From Gallaecimonas pentaromativorans (GTDB lineage: Bacteria; Pseudomonadota; Gammaproteobacteria; Enterobacterales; Gallaecimonadaceae): 64,000 nt of DNA. The notes beneath the pieces were generated by a model. It did no database searches. It was not told where the DNA came from and saw only the letters and a list, made by a program, of their open reading frames with translations. The position numbers and the translations under genes are program-made. Positions 1 to 9,984 of the stretch are shown here, piece after piece (position 1 is the stretch's first letter; each line of letters opens with the position of its first letter). The stretch lies in contig NZ_RJUL01000005.1 of NCBI RefSeq assembly GCF_003751625.1, positions 248,001 through 312,000 of the forward strand, in the 5' to 3' direction.

Positions 1-1
1 C

Positions 2-1351
2 GACATCGTGCCCAACCACGTGGCCCGCCGCTATCACTCCAGCGTCTACCCGGAGCGGGACTTTGGCCGAAACGACGACACCAGGGTGGTCTACAAGCGC
101 GACAACAACTTCTATTACGTGCCGGGCCAGGCGTTTAAAGTGCCCAAAGGCGACAAGCCTCTGGGCGGCTTGCCTCATCCCCTGGCCGACGGCCAGTTTG
201 CTGAAAACCCCGCCAAGTGGACAGGTAACGGCAGCCGCAGCCCGCAGCCGGCTCTGGACGACTGGTATGAAACGGTCAAGATAAACTACGGGGTGCGCCC
301 CGACGGCAGCTATGACTTCCCACAACTGCCCGCCGGTTTCGAGAATCAGGATTACCGCGCCCACGCGGCTTTTTGGCAGGGCAAATCGGTGCCGGACAGC
401 TGGGTCAAGTACAAGGACATCGCCCTTTACTGGCTGGATAAAGGCGTCGACGGTTTTCGCTACGACGTAGCCGAAATGGTGCCGGTGGAATTTTGGAGCT
501 ACCTCAACAGCGCCATCAAGATGCACAAGGCTGACACCCTGCTGATGGCCGAGGTCTACAACCCGGCCCAGTACCGGGACTATATCCGCCTGGGCAAAAT
601 GGATTACCTCTACGACAAGGTAGAAACCTACGACAGCCTCAAGGCCATCATCCAAGGCAAAGAGGGCACCCAGGCGCTCGCCGATATCCTGGTGCGTAAC
701 CAGGACATTGCCGCTCACCAGCTGCACTTTTTGGAAAACCATGACGAGCAGCGCATCGCCAGCCCCGAGTTTGCCGGCGATCCGGTCAAGGCCATTCCGG
801 CCATGGCGGTGTCGGCGCTGATGGACGACGGCGCCACCATGGTTTACTTCGGCCAGGCCCTTGGCGAGCCCGGCGCCCGTGACGCCGGCTTTGGCAAAGC
901 CAGCCGCACCACCATCTTCGACTATTGGGATGTGCCGAGCGTGCAGCGCTGGATGAACGGCGGCGCCTTTGACGGCGGCCAATTGTCTGCCAAGGAAAAG
1001 GCCCTGCGCGGCTTTTACCAAAAGCTGCTGAACCTCAGCCGCAGCCAGGGCGCTTTCGGTGGCACCAGCCAGGCGCTGGCGCAAAGCGATGACAAGGTCT
1101 TTGCCTTTGCCCGCTGGCAGGGCAGCCAGCAGGTGTTGGTGGCCACCAACTTTGCCGCGAGCGCCAAAGAGGGCCAGATAGCTGTGCCCAAGGCCTTGAT
1201 TGAAAAGTGGAAACTGGCCGACGGCCAATACGCCCTTAACGACCTTCTTGGCAGCAACAGCGGCACCCTGGTGGTCAGCAAGGGGGCAGGGCAGTGGCAC
1301 TATCAGCTGGGCGCTTACGGCGCTGCCGCCTTCGAGCTAAAACTGCAATAA
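2..1351 (+). CDS. GH13 alpha-amylase family protein, 5' truncated by window edge
   Basis: The reading frame is open from the first bases, so the start lies upstream of the window. All four GH13 signature regions are visible: region I reads DIVPNH at bases 2-19, region II is GFRYDVAEM with the nucleophile Asp at bases 464-466, region III is MAEVYN with the acid/base Glu at 551-553, and region IV is LENHDEQ with the transition-state Asp at 743-745. About 200 residues follow region IV, enough for the end of the TIM barrel and a C-terminal beta domain. The family hydrolyses or rearranges alpha-1,4-glucans. The exact specificity and any signal peptide cannot be judged because the N-terminus is missing. 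The gene is closed by an intrinsic terminator. Confidence 0.9.
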   Translation, partial: DIVPNHVARRYHSSVYPERDFGRNDDTRVVYKRDNNFYYVPGQAFKVPKGDKPLGGLPHPLADGQFAENPAKWTGNGSRSPQPALDDWYETVKINYGVRPDGSYDFPQLPAGFENQDYRAHAAFWQGKSVPDSWVKYKDIALYWLDKGVDGFRYDVAEMVPVEFWSYLNSAIKMHKADTLLMAEVYNPAQYRDYIRLGKMDYLYDKVETYDSLKAIIQGKEGTQALADILVRNQDIAAHQLHFLENHDEQRIASPEFAGDPVKAIPAMAVSALMDDGATMVYFGQALGEPGARDAGFGKASRTTIFDYWDVPSVQRWMNGGAFDGGQLSAKEKALRGFYQKLLNLSRSQGAFGGTSQALAQSDDKVFAFARWQGSQQVLVATNFAASAKEGQIAVPKALIEKWKLADGQYALNDLLGSNSGTLVVSKGAGQWHYQLGAYGAAAFELKLQ

Positions 1352-1378
1352 CACCCAGAAAAAAAGGCTAAACTATTG

Positions 1379-1405
1379 AAACCGGCGTTGTGGCCGGTTT
1401 TTTAT
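1379..1405 (+). terminator. Intrinsic terminator after the amylase gene
   Basis: Inverted repeat AACCGGC / GCCGGTT with a 6-nt loop (core stem 1381-1386 and 1393-1398) followed by a run of T, 28 nt after the amylase stop. Confidence 0.8.
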
Positions 1406-1670
1406 TGCGCCAGATTGAATTTTTATGTGAGAATTCGCGCGCTTTATGCAGTCAGTCAGCGGCGGTTTGCGTGCACGTAAAGCTGTAAAAATAACGATTT
1501 GGCGTCATTTTCGTCACGAAAACCTTTTCTAAAAATTAATGGACAAGGTCGGCCCACATCTTTATCATACCGCCAATTTGCCAAAAGCTCGGTAAAACGC
1601 ATCGTTTTGATGCTCAGCTCCGATGGTAAGTTACTGATTTCTCTCAGTTACTAACTCTATGGAGGTTGTC
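1406..1670 (+). promoter_or_regulatory. carAB leader/control region
   Basis: This 265-nt gene-free region precedes carA. It contains TGAATTTTTAT at 1416-1426, which matches the left half of an ArgR box (TGAATWWWWATTCA) but not the right half. It also contains an inverted repeat GCATC-GTTTT-GATGC (1599-1613), and two copies of AGTTACT (1629-1635 and 1646-1652), the second lying inside the small dyad AGTTACTAACT. GGAGG at 1661-1665 is the carA ribosome binding site. Arginine/pyrimidine control of carAB is known in E. coli; assigning any of these elements to such control here is inference. Confidence 0.35.
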
Positions 1671-2801
1671 TTGAGTCAGCCAGCGCTCTTGGTCCTTGAA
1701 GACGGGACCGTCTTCCAGGGCACGGCCATTGGGGCCACTGGAAAAGCGGTCGGCGAAGTAGTTTTTAATACTTCAATGACGGGTTACCAGGAAATTCTTA
1801 CTGATCCCTCGTATTCCCAACAAATTGTTACCCTGACCTACCCCCATATCGGCAACACCGGTACCAATACCGAAGACGAAGAAGCCGATAAAATCTGGGC
1901 TACTGGCCTTGTGATCCGCGATCTTCCCCTTGTCGCTTCCAACTTCCGTAATCAGGCTTCTCTTTCTGATTACCTCAAAGCCCGCAATATCGTTGCCATC
2001 GCCGATATCGACACCCGTAAGCTGACCCGCATTCTGCGTGAAAAGGGCGCTCAGAACGGCTGCATTATCGCCGGTGAGGTGGACGAAGCGGCGGCACTGG
2101 CCGCCGCCAAAGCCTTCCCTGGCCTTAAGGGCATGGACTTGGCCAAGGTGGTGTGCACCAAGGAAAGCTACCAGTGGACGGAAGGCAGCTGGACCCTGGG
2201 TGAGGGTTTCAAGCAATTCGGCGACGAGCACTACAAATATCACGTAGTGGCGTATGACTACGGCGTTAAACGCAACATCCTGCGCATGCTGGCTGACAGG
2301 GGCTGCAAACTGACCGTAGTACCTGCCCAAACCTCTGCCCAAGAGGTGCTGGCCCTGAACCCCGATGGCATCTTCCTCTCCAACGGCCCTGGCGACCCGG
2401 AGCCTTGCACCTACGCCATCGACGCCATCAAAGCCTTCTTGGAAACCGAGATTCCGGTGTTTGGTATCTGCCTGGGCCACCAGTTGCTGGCGCTGGCCAG
2501 TGGCGCCAAGACCATCAAAATGGGCCACGGCCACCACGGCGGTAACCACCCGGTTAAAGACCTGGACCGTGACGTGGTGATGATCACCGCCCAGAACCAC
2601 GGCTTTGCGGTAGACGAGGCGAGTTTGCCCGCGCACCTGCGCGCTACCCACAAATCCCTGTTCGACGGCACTCTGCAAGGTATTGCCCGCACCGACAAGC
2701 CGGCGTTTTCCTTCCAGGGCCACCCTGAAGCGAGCCCGGGTCCGCACGATGCGGCACCGCTCTTCGACCACTTTATCGAACTGATGGCGGCCAGGGGGTA
2801 A
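1671..2801 (+). CDS. carA: Carbamoyl phosphate synthase small subunit (glutaminase)
   Basis: The glutamine amidotransferase subunit of carbamoyl-phosphate synthase; it releases ammonia from glutamine for CarB, feeding arginine and pyrimidine synthesis. The N-terminal CPSase_sm domain is followed by a class I GATase domain with nucleophile Cys267 in GICLGHQ, and His351 and Glu353 in GHPEAS, almost the same numbering as E. coli (Cys269, His353, Glu355). The TTG at 1671 is chosen because an in-frame ATG at 1659 overlaps the GGAGG ribosome binding site (1661-1665) and cannot be served by it, while the TTG sits 5 nt downstream and gives 376 aa, close to E. coli's 382. carB begins 2 nt after the stop. 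Confidence 0.96.
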   Translation: MSQPALLVLEDGTVFQGTAIGATGKAVGEVVFNTSMTGYQEILTDPSYSQQIVTLTYPHIGNTGTNTEDEEADKIWATGLVIRDLPLVASNFRNQASLSDYLKARNIVAIADIDTRKLTRILREKGAQNGCIIAGEVDEAAALAAAKAFPGLKGMDLAKVVCTKESYQWTEGSWTLGEGFKQFGDEHYKYHVVAYDYGVKRNILRMLADRGCKLTVVPAQTSAQEVLALNPDGIFLSNGPGDPEPCTYAIDAIKAFLETEIPVFGICLGHQLLALASGAKTIKMGHGHHGGNHPVKDLDRDVVMITAQNHGFAVDEASLPAHLRATHKSLFDGTLQGIARTDKPAFSFQGHPEASPGPHDAAPLFDHFIELMAARG

Positions 2802-2803
2802 TC

Positions 2804-5800
2804 ATGCCAAAACGTACCGACCTTAAAAGCATTCTCATCCTCGGCGCTGGCCCCATCGTTATCGGCCAGGCCTGTGAGTTCGACTACTCCGGCACCCAGG
2901 CCTGTAAGGCCCTGCGTGAAGAGGGTTACCGGGTTATTCTGGTGAACTCCAACCCCGCCACCATCATGACCGACCCGGGCATGGCCGATGCTACTTACAT
3001 CGAGCCGGTGCACTGGGAAGTGGTGGCCAAGATCATCGAAAAAGAACGCCCCGACGCCATTCTGCCCACCATGGGCGGCCAGACTGCGCTCAACTGCGCC
3101 CTGGACCTGGACAAGCACGGCGTGCTGGAAAAATTCGGCGTACAGATGATTGGCGCTACCGCCGATGCCATCGACAAGGCCGAAGACCGCGAGCGTTTTG
3201 TTGAGGCCATGGCCAACATCAACCTGGCCGTGCCCCGCGCCCGTATCGCCCACAGCTGGGAAGACTGCGAAGACATCATTGATGACATCGGTCTGCCTTG
3301 CATCATCCGCCCCAGCTTCACCATGGGCGGCACCGGTGGCGGTATTGCTTACAACAAAGAAGAATACGAAGAAATTTGCCGCCGCGGCCTCGATTTGAGC
3401 CCCACCAATGAGCTCTTGATTGACGAGAGCCTGATTGGCTGGAAAGAGTACGAGATGGAAGTGGTGCGTGACCGCAACGACAACGCCATCATCGTCTGCT
3501 CTATCGAAAACTTCGACCCCATGGGTATCCACACCGGCGACTCCATCACCGTGGCCCCGGCGCAAACCCTGACCGACAAGGAATACCAGATCATGCGTAA
3601 CGCCTCCTTGGCGGTACTGCGTGAGATTGGTGTGGAAACCGGCGGCTCCAACGTGCAGTTCGGGGTGAACCCCAAAGACGGCCGCATGGTGGTTATCGAG
3701 ATGAACCCGCGGGTGTCTCGCTCCTCCGCCCTGGCCTCCAAGGCCACCGGCTTCCCCATTGCCAAGGTGGCGGCCAAGCTGGCGGTAGGTTACACCCTGG
3801 ACGAGCTGATGAACGACATCACCGGTGGCAAGACCCCGGCGTCGTTCGAGCCGTCCATCGACTACGTGGTTACCAAGATCCCGCGTTTTAACTTTGAGAA
3901 GTTTGCCGGTGCCAACGACCGCCTCACAACTCAGATGAAATCGGTGGGTGAGGTGATGGCCATTGGCCGTAACCAGCAAGAATCCCTGCAAAAGGCCCTG
4001 CGCGGCCTGGAAGTGGGCGCCAGCGGTTTTGACCCCATGGTGGACTTGGAAGACCCGGAAGCCACCTCTATTCTGCGCCGTGAGCTCAAAGAAGCGGGCG
4101 CCGAGCGGATTTGGTACATCGCCGATGCTTTCCGTAGCGGCATGACCATGGACGATGTGTTCAAGCTGACCAACATCGACCCCTGGTTTCTGGTGCAAAT
4201 CGAAGACTTGCTCAAAGACGAAAAAGCCGTGGCCGAGAAGGGCCTGGCCGGTCTGGACCCGGTGTTCCTGCGCAAACTCAAGCGCAAGGGCTTTTCTGAT
4301 GCTCGCCTGGCGGCCATCCTGGGTGTTGCCGAGTCTGAAGTGCGCAAAATCCGCCACGCCAACAACATCGTGCCCGTTTATAAGCGCGTCGATACCTGCG
4401 CGGCTGAATTTGCCAGCTCCACCGCTTATATGTATTCGAGCTACGACGACGAGTGCGAAGCCAACCCCTCTGACCGTGAGAAAATCATGGTTATCGGTGG
4501 CGGCCCGAACCGTATCGGCCAGGGTATCGAGTTTGACTACTGCTGCGTTCACGCCGCCCTTGCCATGCGCGAAGACGGTTATGAGACCATCATGGTCAAC
4601 TGTAACCCCGAGACCGTGTCGACCGACTACGACACCTCTGACCGCCTCTACTTCGAATCCATTACCTTCGAAGACGTGCTGGAAATCGTGCGCCTGGAAA
4701 AACCCAAGGGCGTTATCGTCCAGTACGGCGGCCAGACTCCGCTGAAACTGGCTCGCGCCTTGGAAGCGGCCGGTGTGCCCATCATCGGTACCAGCCCGGA
4801 TGCCATCGACCGCTCTGAAGACCGTGAGCGCTTCCAGCAAGCGGTTGAGCGCCTGGGCCTCAAGCAGCCCGAGAACGCCACCGTCACCAACCTGGAGCAG
4901 GCCATCTCCAAGGCGGCGACCATAGGTTATCCGCTGGTGGTGCGCCCCTCCTACGTGCTGGGCGGCCGCGCCATGGAAATCGTCTACGACGAAGTGGACC
5001 TGCGCCGCTACATGACCGACGCCGTGAAGGTGTCCAACGACAGCCCGGTGCTGCTGGACCGTTTCTTGGACGACGCCGTGGAAGTGGACATCGATGCCAT
5101 CTGTGACGGCACCGATGTGCTGATTGGCGGCATCATGGAGCACATCGAGCAAGCGGGCGTGCACTCCGGCGATTCTGGCTGTTCACTGCCCCCTTACACC
5201 CTGTCCAAAGACATTCAGGACCGGATGCGTGAGCAGGTGCGTAAGCTCGCCTTTGAGCTGAACGTTATCGGCCTGATGAACACCCAGTTCGCGGTTAAGG
5301 ACAACGAGATTTACCTCATTGAGGTCAACCCCCGCGCGTCCCGTACCGTGCCCTTTGTGTCCAAGGCTACCGGCTTGTCTCTGGCCAAGATTGCCGCCCG
5401 GGTCATGGCCGGCCAGTCTCTTGCCCAGCAGGGCATCAGCAGCGAGGTGATCCCGCCTTACTACTGCGTTAAAGAAGCGGTGCTGCCCTTTGCCAAGTTC
5501 CCGGGTGTTGACCCCATCCTGGGCCCAGAAATGCGCTCTACCGGTGAAGTCATGGGTGTGGGTAAAACCTTCCCCGAGGCCTATGCCAAGTCGCAGTTGG
5601 GCGCCAACAGCGTCACCCCCAAAGGTGGCCGGGCGCTCATCTCCGTACGCGACACCGACAAGGCGCGCGCCGTCGAGCTGGCTCGTCAGCTGCTGGCCCT
5701 GGGCTTTGAACTGGACGCCACCCACGGCACCGCCGTGGTACTGGGCGAAGCCGGTATCAACCCGCGCCTGGTGAACAAGGTGCATGAAGGCCGCCCACAC

Positions 5801-6019
5801 ATCGTGGACCGCATTAAGAACGGTGAGTACAGCTACATCATCAACACCACCGAAGGCCGCCAGGCCATCGAGGACTCCAAGGTGATGCGCCGCGGCGCAC
5901 TGATGAACAAAGTGAGCTATACCACCACCCTCAATGCCGCCTTTGCCACCTGCCAGAGCTTGCTGGTCTCCGACCGCGACTCGGTGATTTCCGTCCAGGA
6001 AATGCACCAGCAGTGCTAA
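2804..6019 (+). CDS. carB: Carbamoyl phosphate synthase large subunit
   Basis: Synthetase subunit (1071 aa; E. coli 1073) that makes carbamoyl phosphate from bicarbonate, ammonia and two ATP. Two homologous ATP-grasp halves are visible: the first begins [20 protein letters not shown], the second (about residue 560) contains [20 protein letters not shown]. Each half carries its own EVNPR/EMNPR metal-binding strand ([20 protein letters not shown] and [19 protein letters not shown]). An oligomerisation segment lies between them. The last ~130 residues form the MGS-like allosteric domain, which in E. coli binds UMP, IMP and ornithine. It is cotranscribed with carA, and a strong terminator follows. 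Confidence 0.98.
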   Translation: MPKRTDLKSILILGAGPIVIGQACEFDYSGTQACKALREEGYRVILVNSNPATIMTDPGMADATYIEPVHWEVVAKIIEKERPDAILPTMGGQTALNCALDLDKHGVLEKFGVQMIGATADAIDKAEDRERFVEAMANINLAVPRARIAHSWEDCEDIIDDIGLPCIIRPSFTMGGTGGGIAYNKEEYEEICRRGLDLSPTNELLIDESLIGWKEYEMEVVRDRNDNAIIVCSIENFDPMGIHTGDSITVAPAQTLTDKEYQIMRNASLAVLREIGVETGGSNVQFGVNPKDGRMVVIEMNPRVSRSSALASKATGFPIAKVAAKLAVGYTLDELMNDITGGKTPASFEPSIDYVVTKIPRFNFEKFAGANDRLTTQMKSVGEVMAIGRNQQESLQKALRGLEVGASGFDPMVDLEDPEATSILRRELKEAGAERIWYIADAFRSGMTMDDVFKLTNIDPWFLVQIEDLLKDEKAVAEKGLAGLDPVFLRKLKRKGFSDARLAAILGVAESEVRKIRHANNIVPVYKRVDTCAAEFASSTAYMYSSYDDECEANPSDREKIMVIGGGPNRIGQGIEFDYCCVHAALAMREDGYETIMVNCNPETVSTDYDTSDRLYFESITFEDVLEIVRLEKPKGVIVQYGGQTPLKLARALEAAGVPIIGTSPDAIDRSEDRERFQQAVERLGLKQPENATVTNLEQAISKAATIGYPLVVRPSYVLGGRAMEIVYDEVDLRRYMTDAVKVSNDSPVLLDRFLDDAVEVDIDAICDGTDVLIGGIMEHIEQAGVHSGDSGCSLPPYTLSKDIQDRMREQVRKLAFELNVIGLMNTQFAVKDNEIYLIEVNPRASRTVPFVSKATGLSLAKIAARVMAGQSLAQQGISSEVIPPYYCVKEAVLPFAKFPGVDPILGPEMRSTGEVMGVGKTFPEAYAKSQLGANSVTPKGGRALISVRDTDKARAVELARQLLALGFELDATHGTAVVLGEAGINPRLVNKVHEGRPHIVDRIKNGEYSYIINTTEGRQAIEDSKVMRRGALMNKVSYTTTLNAAFATCQSLLVSDRDSVISVQEMHQQC

Positions 6020-6034
6020 GCGCTCAAGTGTAAA

Positions 6035-6061
6035 AAAGCCCCGCTGATGCGGGGCTTTTTG
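6035..6061 (+). terminator. Intrinsic terminator of carAB
   Basis: Perfect 8-bp stem AGCCCCGC / GCGGGGCT (6037-6044 and 6049-6056) with loop TGAT and a T tract, starting 18 nt after the carB stop. Confidence 0.9.
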
Positions 6062-6526
6062 TTGGTCCAAAATGGCATGTCGTTAAAATGCCAAGCTGCT
6101 TTCTTGGTCAACATCAAAAAGCTGAAGATACTGTCCTTATTGTTACCAGTATTTTCGCGATATGGCCTACAGCCCTTGTCTGCCATGGCGTGGCGGGGTG
6201 CCCTGATGACAATTTTATAGTGGCTGCGGTATAGCCCTCATAAACATCCGGTTTTGATTGAAAGCGCTGCTAACTCCATGTTTTCGATACTGACATCCTT
6301 GGCCACGCCTTGGTCGTGGGATGTGGGGCGCAAACTAACTGCATTGTTTCATCTCAGAAACCACTCTGTTTTCGGCATGTTACAGCGGTAACCCTTCTGG
6401 CTGCCGTATTTTGATCCTGATCATGGATTAATCTGTTGTACAAAAAATCTTCATGAAAATTTAGAGCTGAGACTCTAGCCCTGGACTAGCTTTAGAGAAA
6501 ATCAACTGCTCTCTCAGGGGAACTCG
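6062..6526. other. 465-nt intergenic region upstream of the PHA operon
   Basis: No coding region is convincing here. Visible elements are an imperfect 15-bp palindrome ATCC-TGATCA-TGGAT (6414-6428), a weak hairpin TGGCAT/ATGCCA (6073-6078 and 6088-6093), and an AT-rich tract (about 6430-6465) where a promoter for phaB would be expected. No clear -35/-10 pair stands out. A phaB ribosome binding site, GGGGA, lies just before the start codon. Confidence 0.4.
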
Positions 6527-7270
6527 ATGGACGTACAAGGACAAGTCGCCTTAGTTACTGGGGCAAATGGCGGTATCGGCACGGCAATTTGCCGCGCTTT
6601 GGCAAAGGAAGGCTACAAGGTGGCGACGCTGTGTCGCTGCCCCGAAAAAGCCGCACGTTGGGTTGAGCAGGAAAAAGCCTTGGGCTTTGACCCTTATCTG
6701 GTACTGGCCGACATTTGCGACCAGGATGGAGTCTTCAGCGCTATCTCGGTTATCGAGAAGGAGCTGGGGCCACTGTCGGTGGTGGTTAACAATGCCGGTA
6801 TTACCCGCGATAAGACCCTTAGAAAGATGATGGAAGATGACTGGCTGGAGGTTATCCAGACCAACCTCACCGGTGCCTACCATCTTTGCCGCGCCGCCGT
6901 GCCGCAGATGCTGGAGCACAAATACGGCCGTATCATCAATATCAGCTCCATCAACGGCGAAAAAGGCCAGTTGGGCCAGACCAACTACTCGGCCGCCAAG
7001 GCCGGTCTGCACGGCCTGACCATGGCCCTGGCCCAGGAAGTGGCCAATAAAGGTATTACCGTCAACACCATCTCCCCTGGTTATATCGCTACCGAAATGG
7101 TAATGGCGGTGCCTGAGGAGATCCGCAACTCCATCATTGCCCAGATCCCGGTTGGCCGCCTTGGCGACCCGGCCGAGATCGCCCGTATCGTCGCCTTTCT
7201 CGCTTCCCCCGAGTCAGGTTTTATCACCGGTTCCAATATTTCCGCCAATGGCGGACAACACATGCATTAA
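6527..7270 (+). CDS. phaB: Acetoacetyl-CoA reductase (NADPH)
   Basis: Short-chain dehydrogenase of 247 aa that reduces acetoacetyl-CoA to (R)-3-hydroxybutyryl-CoA, the monomer for polyhydroxybutyrate. The Rossmann motif TGANGGIG is at residues 11-18, NNAG at 88-91, and the catalytic Ser140, Tyr154 and Lys158 are in INISSING and NYSAAKAG. The stretch GQLGQTNYSAAKAGLHGLTM followed by VNTISPGYIATEMV is typical of PhaB and distinguishes it from FabG, as does its position directly before a phasin and a PHA synthase. Start codon ATG with GGGGA upstream. It heads a three-gene operon. No beta-ketothiolase (phaA) gene is present in the window. Confidence 0.93.
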   Translation: MDVQGQVALVTGANGGIGTAICRALAKEGYKVATLCRCPEKAARWVEQEKALGFDPYLVLADICDQDGVFSAISVIEKELGPLSVVVNNAGITRDKTLRKMMEDDWLEVIQTNLTGAYHLCRAAVPQMLEHKYGRIINISSINGEKGQLGQTNYSAAKAGLHGLTMALAQEVANKGITVNTISPGYIATEMVMAVPEEIRNSIIAQIPVGRLGDPAEIARIVAFLASPESGFITGSNISANGGQHMH

Positions 7271-7282
7271 AAGGAGATCGTT

Positions 7283-7630
7283 ATGTTTCAAGATTGGATC
7301 CGCCAAGCCAATGGCCAACAACAGGATGTGCTCAAGCCGCTGGCGCAAATCAACACCATGTTGCTGGACAACGTGGCCAAGCTCAGCAAGTACCAGATTG
7401 ATGCCCTGGACACCTACACCCAGAGCCAAATCGAGTACGCCAAAAAGCTCAACGACGCCGCCGCCAAGGGCGATACCGCCATGGTCGGGCAGGTGCAGAT
7501 GAGCCAGATGGCTGATTTGAACAAACGCTTCATGCAGGACTGCAAGTCCTTCCTGGAGCTCAATGAAGGCCTGCGAAAGGAGTTCAGCCAGGTCTTTGCC
7601 AATATCGCCAAGGAAGAGGTGAAAGGCTGA
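7283..7630 (+). CDS. phaP: Phasin family protein (PHA granule coat)
   Basis: A small 115-aa, mainly alpha-helical, Gln/Ala/Lys-rich protein with the phasin pattern: N-terminal FQDWIRQANGQQQ, followed by an amphipathic helix (YQIDALDTYTQSQIEYAKKL) and a C-terminal helix (LNEGLRKEFSQVFANIAKEE). Phasins coat PHA granules and control their number and size. It lies 12 nt after phaB behind a strong AAAGGAG ribosome binding site and stops 1 nt before the phaC start, so it is translated as part of the same operon. Sequence identity in the phasin family is low, so the call relies on both pattern and context. Confidence 0.85.
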   Translation: MFQDWIRQANGQQQDVLKPLAQINTMLLDNVAKLSKYQIDALDTYTQSQIEYAKKLNDAAAKGDTAMVGQVQMSQMADLNKRFMQDCKSFLELNEGLRKEFSQVFANIAKEEVKG

Positions 7631-7631
7631 T

Positions 7632-9206
7632 ATGCCCCATGACAACCCCTGGGAGGCCTGCTGGCCTCCCATGCTGGCCATGGGTGACCAACTGGTAACT
7701 GCCGCGGCCAACCAGCCCCAGGCTTTCTGGGCTGCGGGGGCCAACTGGTGGCAGGCGCAGAGTCGCCTCTGGCAAGACAACGTCGAAAAGATGCTCAGCG
7801 ACGGTAAGCCTGAGGAGTACTGGCAATACTTCCAGCAAAGCCACAAGCTGATGAATGGCTATTGGCAGGAGAGCATCGACAACCTCGAACATGTGCCTAA
7901 CAAGGACAAAAAGCAGCTGGCCTTTTGGGCGCGCCAAACCATGCAGATGCAAGACCCGGCCCATTACCTGCTTACTAACCCCAAGGTGCTTGCTAAGACC
8001 CTGGAAGAGGGCGGCGACAACTTGGTGCGTGGCCTGGGATCCCTGGTGGAGGATATGGACAACAGCCCCATCGGGCTCAATATCCCCCTGGGCAACACCA
8101 AGCTCTATGAGCTGGGTAAAGACTTGGCTACCACCCCTGGCCAAGTAGTAAGACAATCTCCCCTGTTTGAGCTCATTCAATATGCCCCCAGCACCGAGCA
8201 GGTACACAAGACGCCGGTGCTGGTAGTCCCCCCCTGCATCAATAAGTACTACGTGCTGGATTTAAAACCCGAAAACTCCTTTGTTCGCCACTTGGTAGAT
8301 CAGGGGCACACGGTGTTTTTGATGTCTTGGGTCAACCCCACCGCCCAGCATGCCGACTTTGGCATGGCTGAGTACATGCAAGGGGTGATTGAGGCTATCA
8401 ACTGGGTTCGGGAACTGACCGAAGAGAACCAGGTGCATGCCATGGGTTACTGCGTCGGCGGTACCTTGCTGGCCTTGGCGTCGGCCTGGCTTGCTGCCCG
8501 CGGCGCCAAACGCATTGCCAGCCTGACCCTGGTGACCACACTCCTGGACTTTGCCGAGCCCGGCGAGCCGGGGTTGCTGCTGGTGCCGGCGCTGCTTAAG
8601 AGCGTGATGACGGTAACCGACCAGATTGGCTACATGGATGGCCGGCTGATGGCGACCGGTTTTTCACTGCTGCGCGAGCAGGAGCTTTACTGGCCGGCCT
8701 TTGTGAACCGCTACCTGCTGGGCCAGAAGCCACCGGCTTTCGATATTCTGGTGTGGAATTCCGATGTTACCCATCTGCCGGCCACCTTTTTCAGGGAGTA
8801 CATCGAAAACACCTACCTGGAAAATCGCCTCGCCGAGCCGGGAAGCTGGAAGCTTGACGGCTACAAGATGGATCTTCGCCGGGTCAACGTGCCGGTTTAT
8901 GTGCTGGCGGCAGACAAAGACCATATCGTTCCCCCCAAGAGTGCCTTTGCCTCGGCGCGGCTCTTTGGCGGTAACAAAAAGCGGCTAGTAACCTCTGGTG
9001 CCGGCCATGTGGCAGGGGTGGTCAACCCGCCGGCCAAAAATAAATATGGTTATAAGGTGGATGGTGAAGAGGATGCCAAGCCGGGCTCCTGGTGGCCGGA
9101 TTGGTATCAATGGCTGGACAAGCAATCCGACGCCATGGTGCCGGCAAGAGCGGTACCTGAAGGCATTACCCCGGCCCCCGGGCAATATGTGAAAGTGAAG
9201 ATATAA
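7632..9206 (+). CDS. phaC: Poly(3-hydroxyalkanoate) synthase, class I-like
   Basis: Polymerises 3-hydroxyacyl-CoA at the granule surface. The alpha/beta-hydrolase core carries the lipase-like box GYCVGGT with catalytic Cys274, Asp430 in ADKDHIVPP and His459 in SGAGHVAGV, a complete triad. The signature region around PPCINKYYVLDLKPENS and the HGADFGMAEY-like segment (HADFGMAEYM) are typical of PhaC. At 524 aa it is shorter than the common ~590-aa class I enzymes; the N-terminal domain is the compact part (about 170 aa before the core). The N-terminus WEACWPPMLAMGDQL is not a signal peptide. It ends the operon, with a terminator 5 nt downstream. Confidence 0.93.
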   Translation: MPHDNPWEACWPPMLAMGDQLVTAAANQPQAFWAAGANWWQAQSRLWQDNVEKMLSDGKPEEYWQYFQQSHKLMNGYWQESIDNLEHVPNKDKKQLAFWARQTMQMQDPAHYLLTNPKVLAKTLEEGGDNLVRGLGSLVEDMDNSPIGLNIPLGNTKLYELGKDLATTPGQVVRQSPLFELIQYAPSTEQVHKTPVLVVPPCINKYYVLDLKPENSFVRHLVDQGHTVFLMSWVNPTAQHADFGMAEYMQGVIEAINWVRELTEENQVHAMGYCVGGTLLALASAWLAARGAKRIASLTLVTTLLDFAEPGEPGLLLVPALLKSVMTVTDQIGYMDGRLMATGFSLLREQELYWPAFVNRYLLGQKPPAFDILVWNSDVTHLPATFFREYIENTYLENRLAEPGSWKLDGYKMDLRRVNVPVYVLAADKDHIVPPKSAFASARLFGGNKKRLVTSGAGHVAGVVNPPAKNKYGYKVDGEEDAKPGSWWPDWYQWLDKQSDAMVPARAVPEGITPAPGQYVKVKI

Positions 9207-9208
9207 AA

Positions 9209-9231
9209 AAACGCCCCTCGGGGCGTTTTTT
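9209..9231. terminator. Bidirectional terminator between phaC and the OmpA-like gene
   Basis: Palindromic stem ACGCCC-CTCG-GGGCGT (9211-9226) flanked by an A run on the left and a T run on the right, placed between two convergent genes, so it can serve both strands. Confidence 0.85.
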
Positions 9232-9232
9232 C

Positions 9233-9901
9233 TTAGTTATTGTCGACGATGGGGATGAGCTCAATCTCTACCCGGCGGTTCTTGGCGCGGCCCTCTGTCG
9301 TGGCATTGCTGGCAATGGGTTTGGTCTGGCCGTAACCAACGGTGCTCAGACGTTCGGGCATTACGCCGCGGCGCACCAAAAAGCTTTTGACCGAATCGGC
9401 GCGGTTAACGGACAAGGTCTGGTTGTAGGCCGCAGAACCGGTGCTGTCGGTGTGACCGGAGATCTCCACCATGGTCTTGGGATACTTGTTAAGGGTACTG
9501 GCCAGATCGGTCAGCACGCTTTGGAACTCGGGTTTGACGTCGGCGCGGTTAACATCAAAGGTGATGCCGTTGGGGATGGTCAGCAGCAGGTTGTCGCCAT
9601 TGCGCTGTACATCAATGCCGGAGCCGGCGGTTTGCTGGCGAATTTCTTCTTCCTGTTTGTCCATGTAGTTACCAACAGCGGCGCCTGCCAAGGCGCCAAC
9701 GGCTGCCCCAACCAGGGCGCGGTCACGGTGATGGCTGCCGGTCGCTTTACCAAGAATGGCACCGGCGATGGCACCAATGGCGGCACCGGTGCCGGTTTTA
9801 TTGGTGCGCTGCTCACCGGTCTGGGAGTCAACTGTGGTACAGCCGGCCAACATGATGGCACCGGCCAGGGCGGTAACGGCGATACGTTTGGAGTTGAACA
9901 T
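9233..9901 (-). CDS. OmpA-family outer membrane lipoprotein with glycine zipper (YiaD-like)
   Basis: 222-aa lipoprotein. The signal peptide ends in the lipobox LAGC (residues 18-21), so Cys21 is the predicted lipidation site. A glycine-zipper segment (about 40-90: GAAIGAIAGAILG, then VGAAVGALAGAAVG) precedes an OmpA C-terminal domain with VEISGHTDSTG and the SVNRADSVKSFL helix that binds peptidoglycan diaminopimelate. The overall plan is the same as E. coli YiaD. The ATG at 9901 is used because GGAG lies 9 nt before it and the lipobox follows at the right distance; longer in-frame starts would bury the signal peptide. Monocistronic and convergent with phaC. Confidence 0.85.
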   Translation of the reverse strand: MFNSKRIAVTALAGAIMLAGCTTVDSQTGEQRTNKTGTGAAIGAIAGAILGKATGSHHRDRALVGAAVGALAGAAVGNYMDKQEEEIRQQTAGSGIDVQRNGDNLLLTIPNGITFDVNRADVKPEFQSVLTDLASTLNKYPKTMVEISGHTDSTGSAAYNQTLSVNRADSVKSFLVRRGVMPERLSTVGYGQTKPIASNATTEGRAKNRRVEIELIPIVDNN

Positions 9902-9984
9902 GGAAGTGTCTCCGAATTTTTTTTGGATATTAACAAAGCTCGTTGGAGTCAGAACAGGTCTCAACGGCTAGGTTCATAATTAAT

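Noticed and set aside
2411-5164. 917-codon open frame on the minus strand opposite carB
   Set aside because: It mirrors the codon bias of carB (GC-rich third positions leave the antisense frame open) and has no recognisable domain, start context or conservation; carB is certain.
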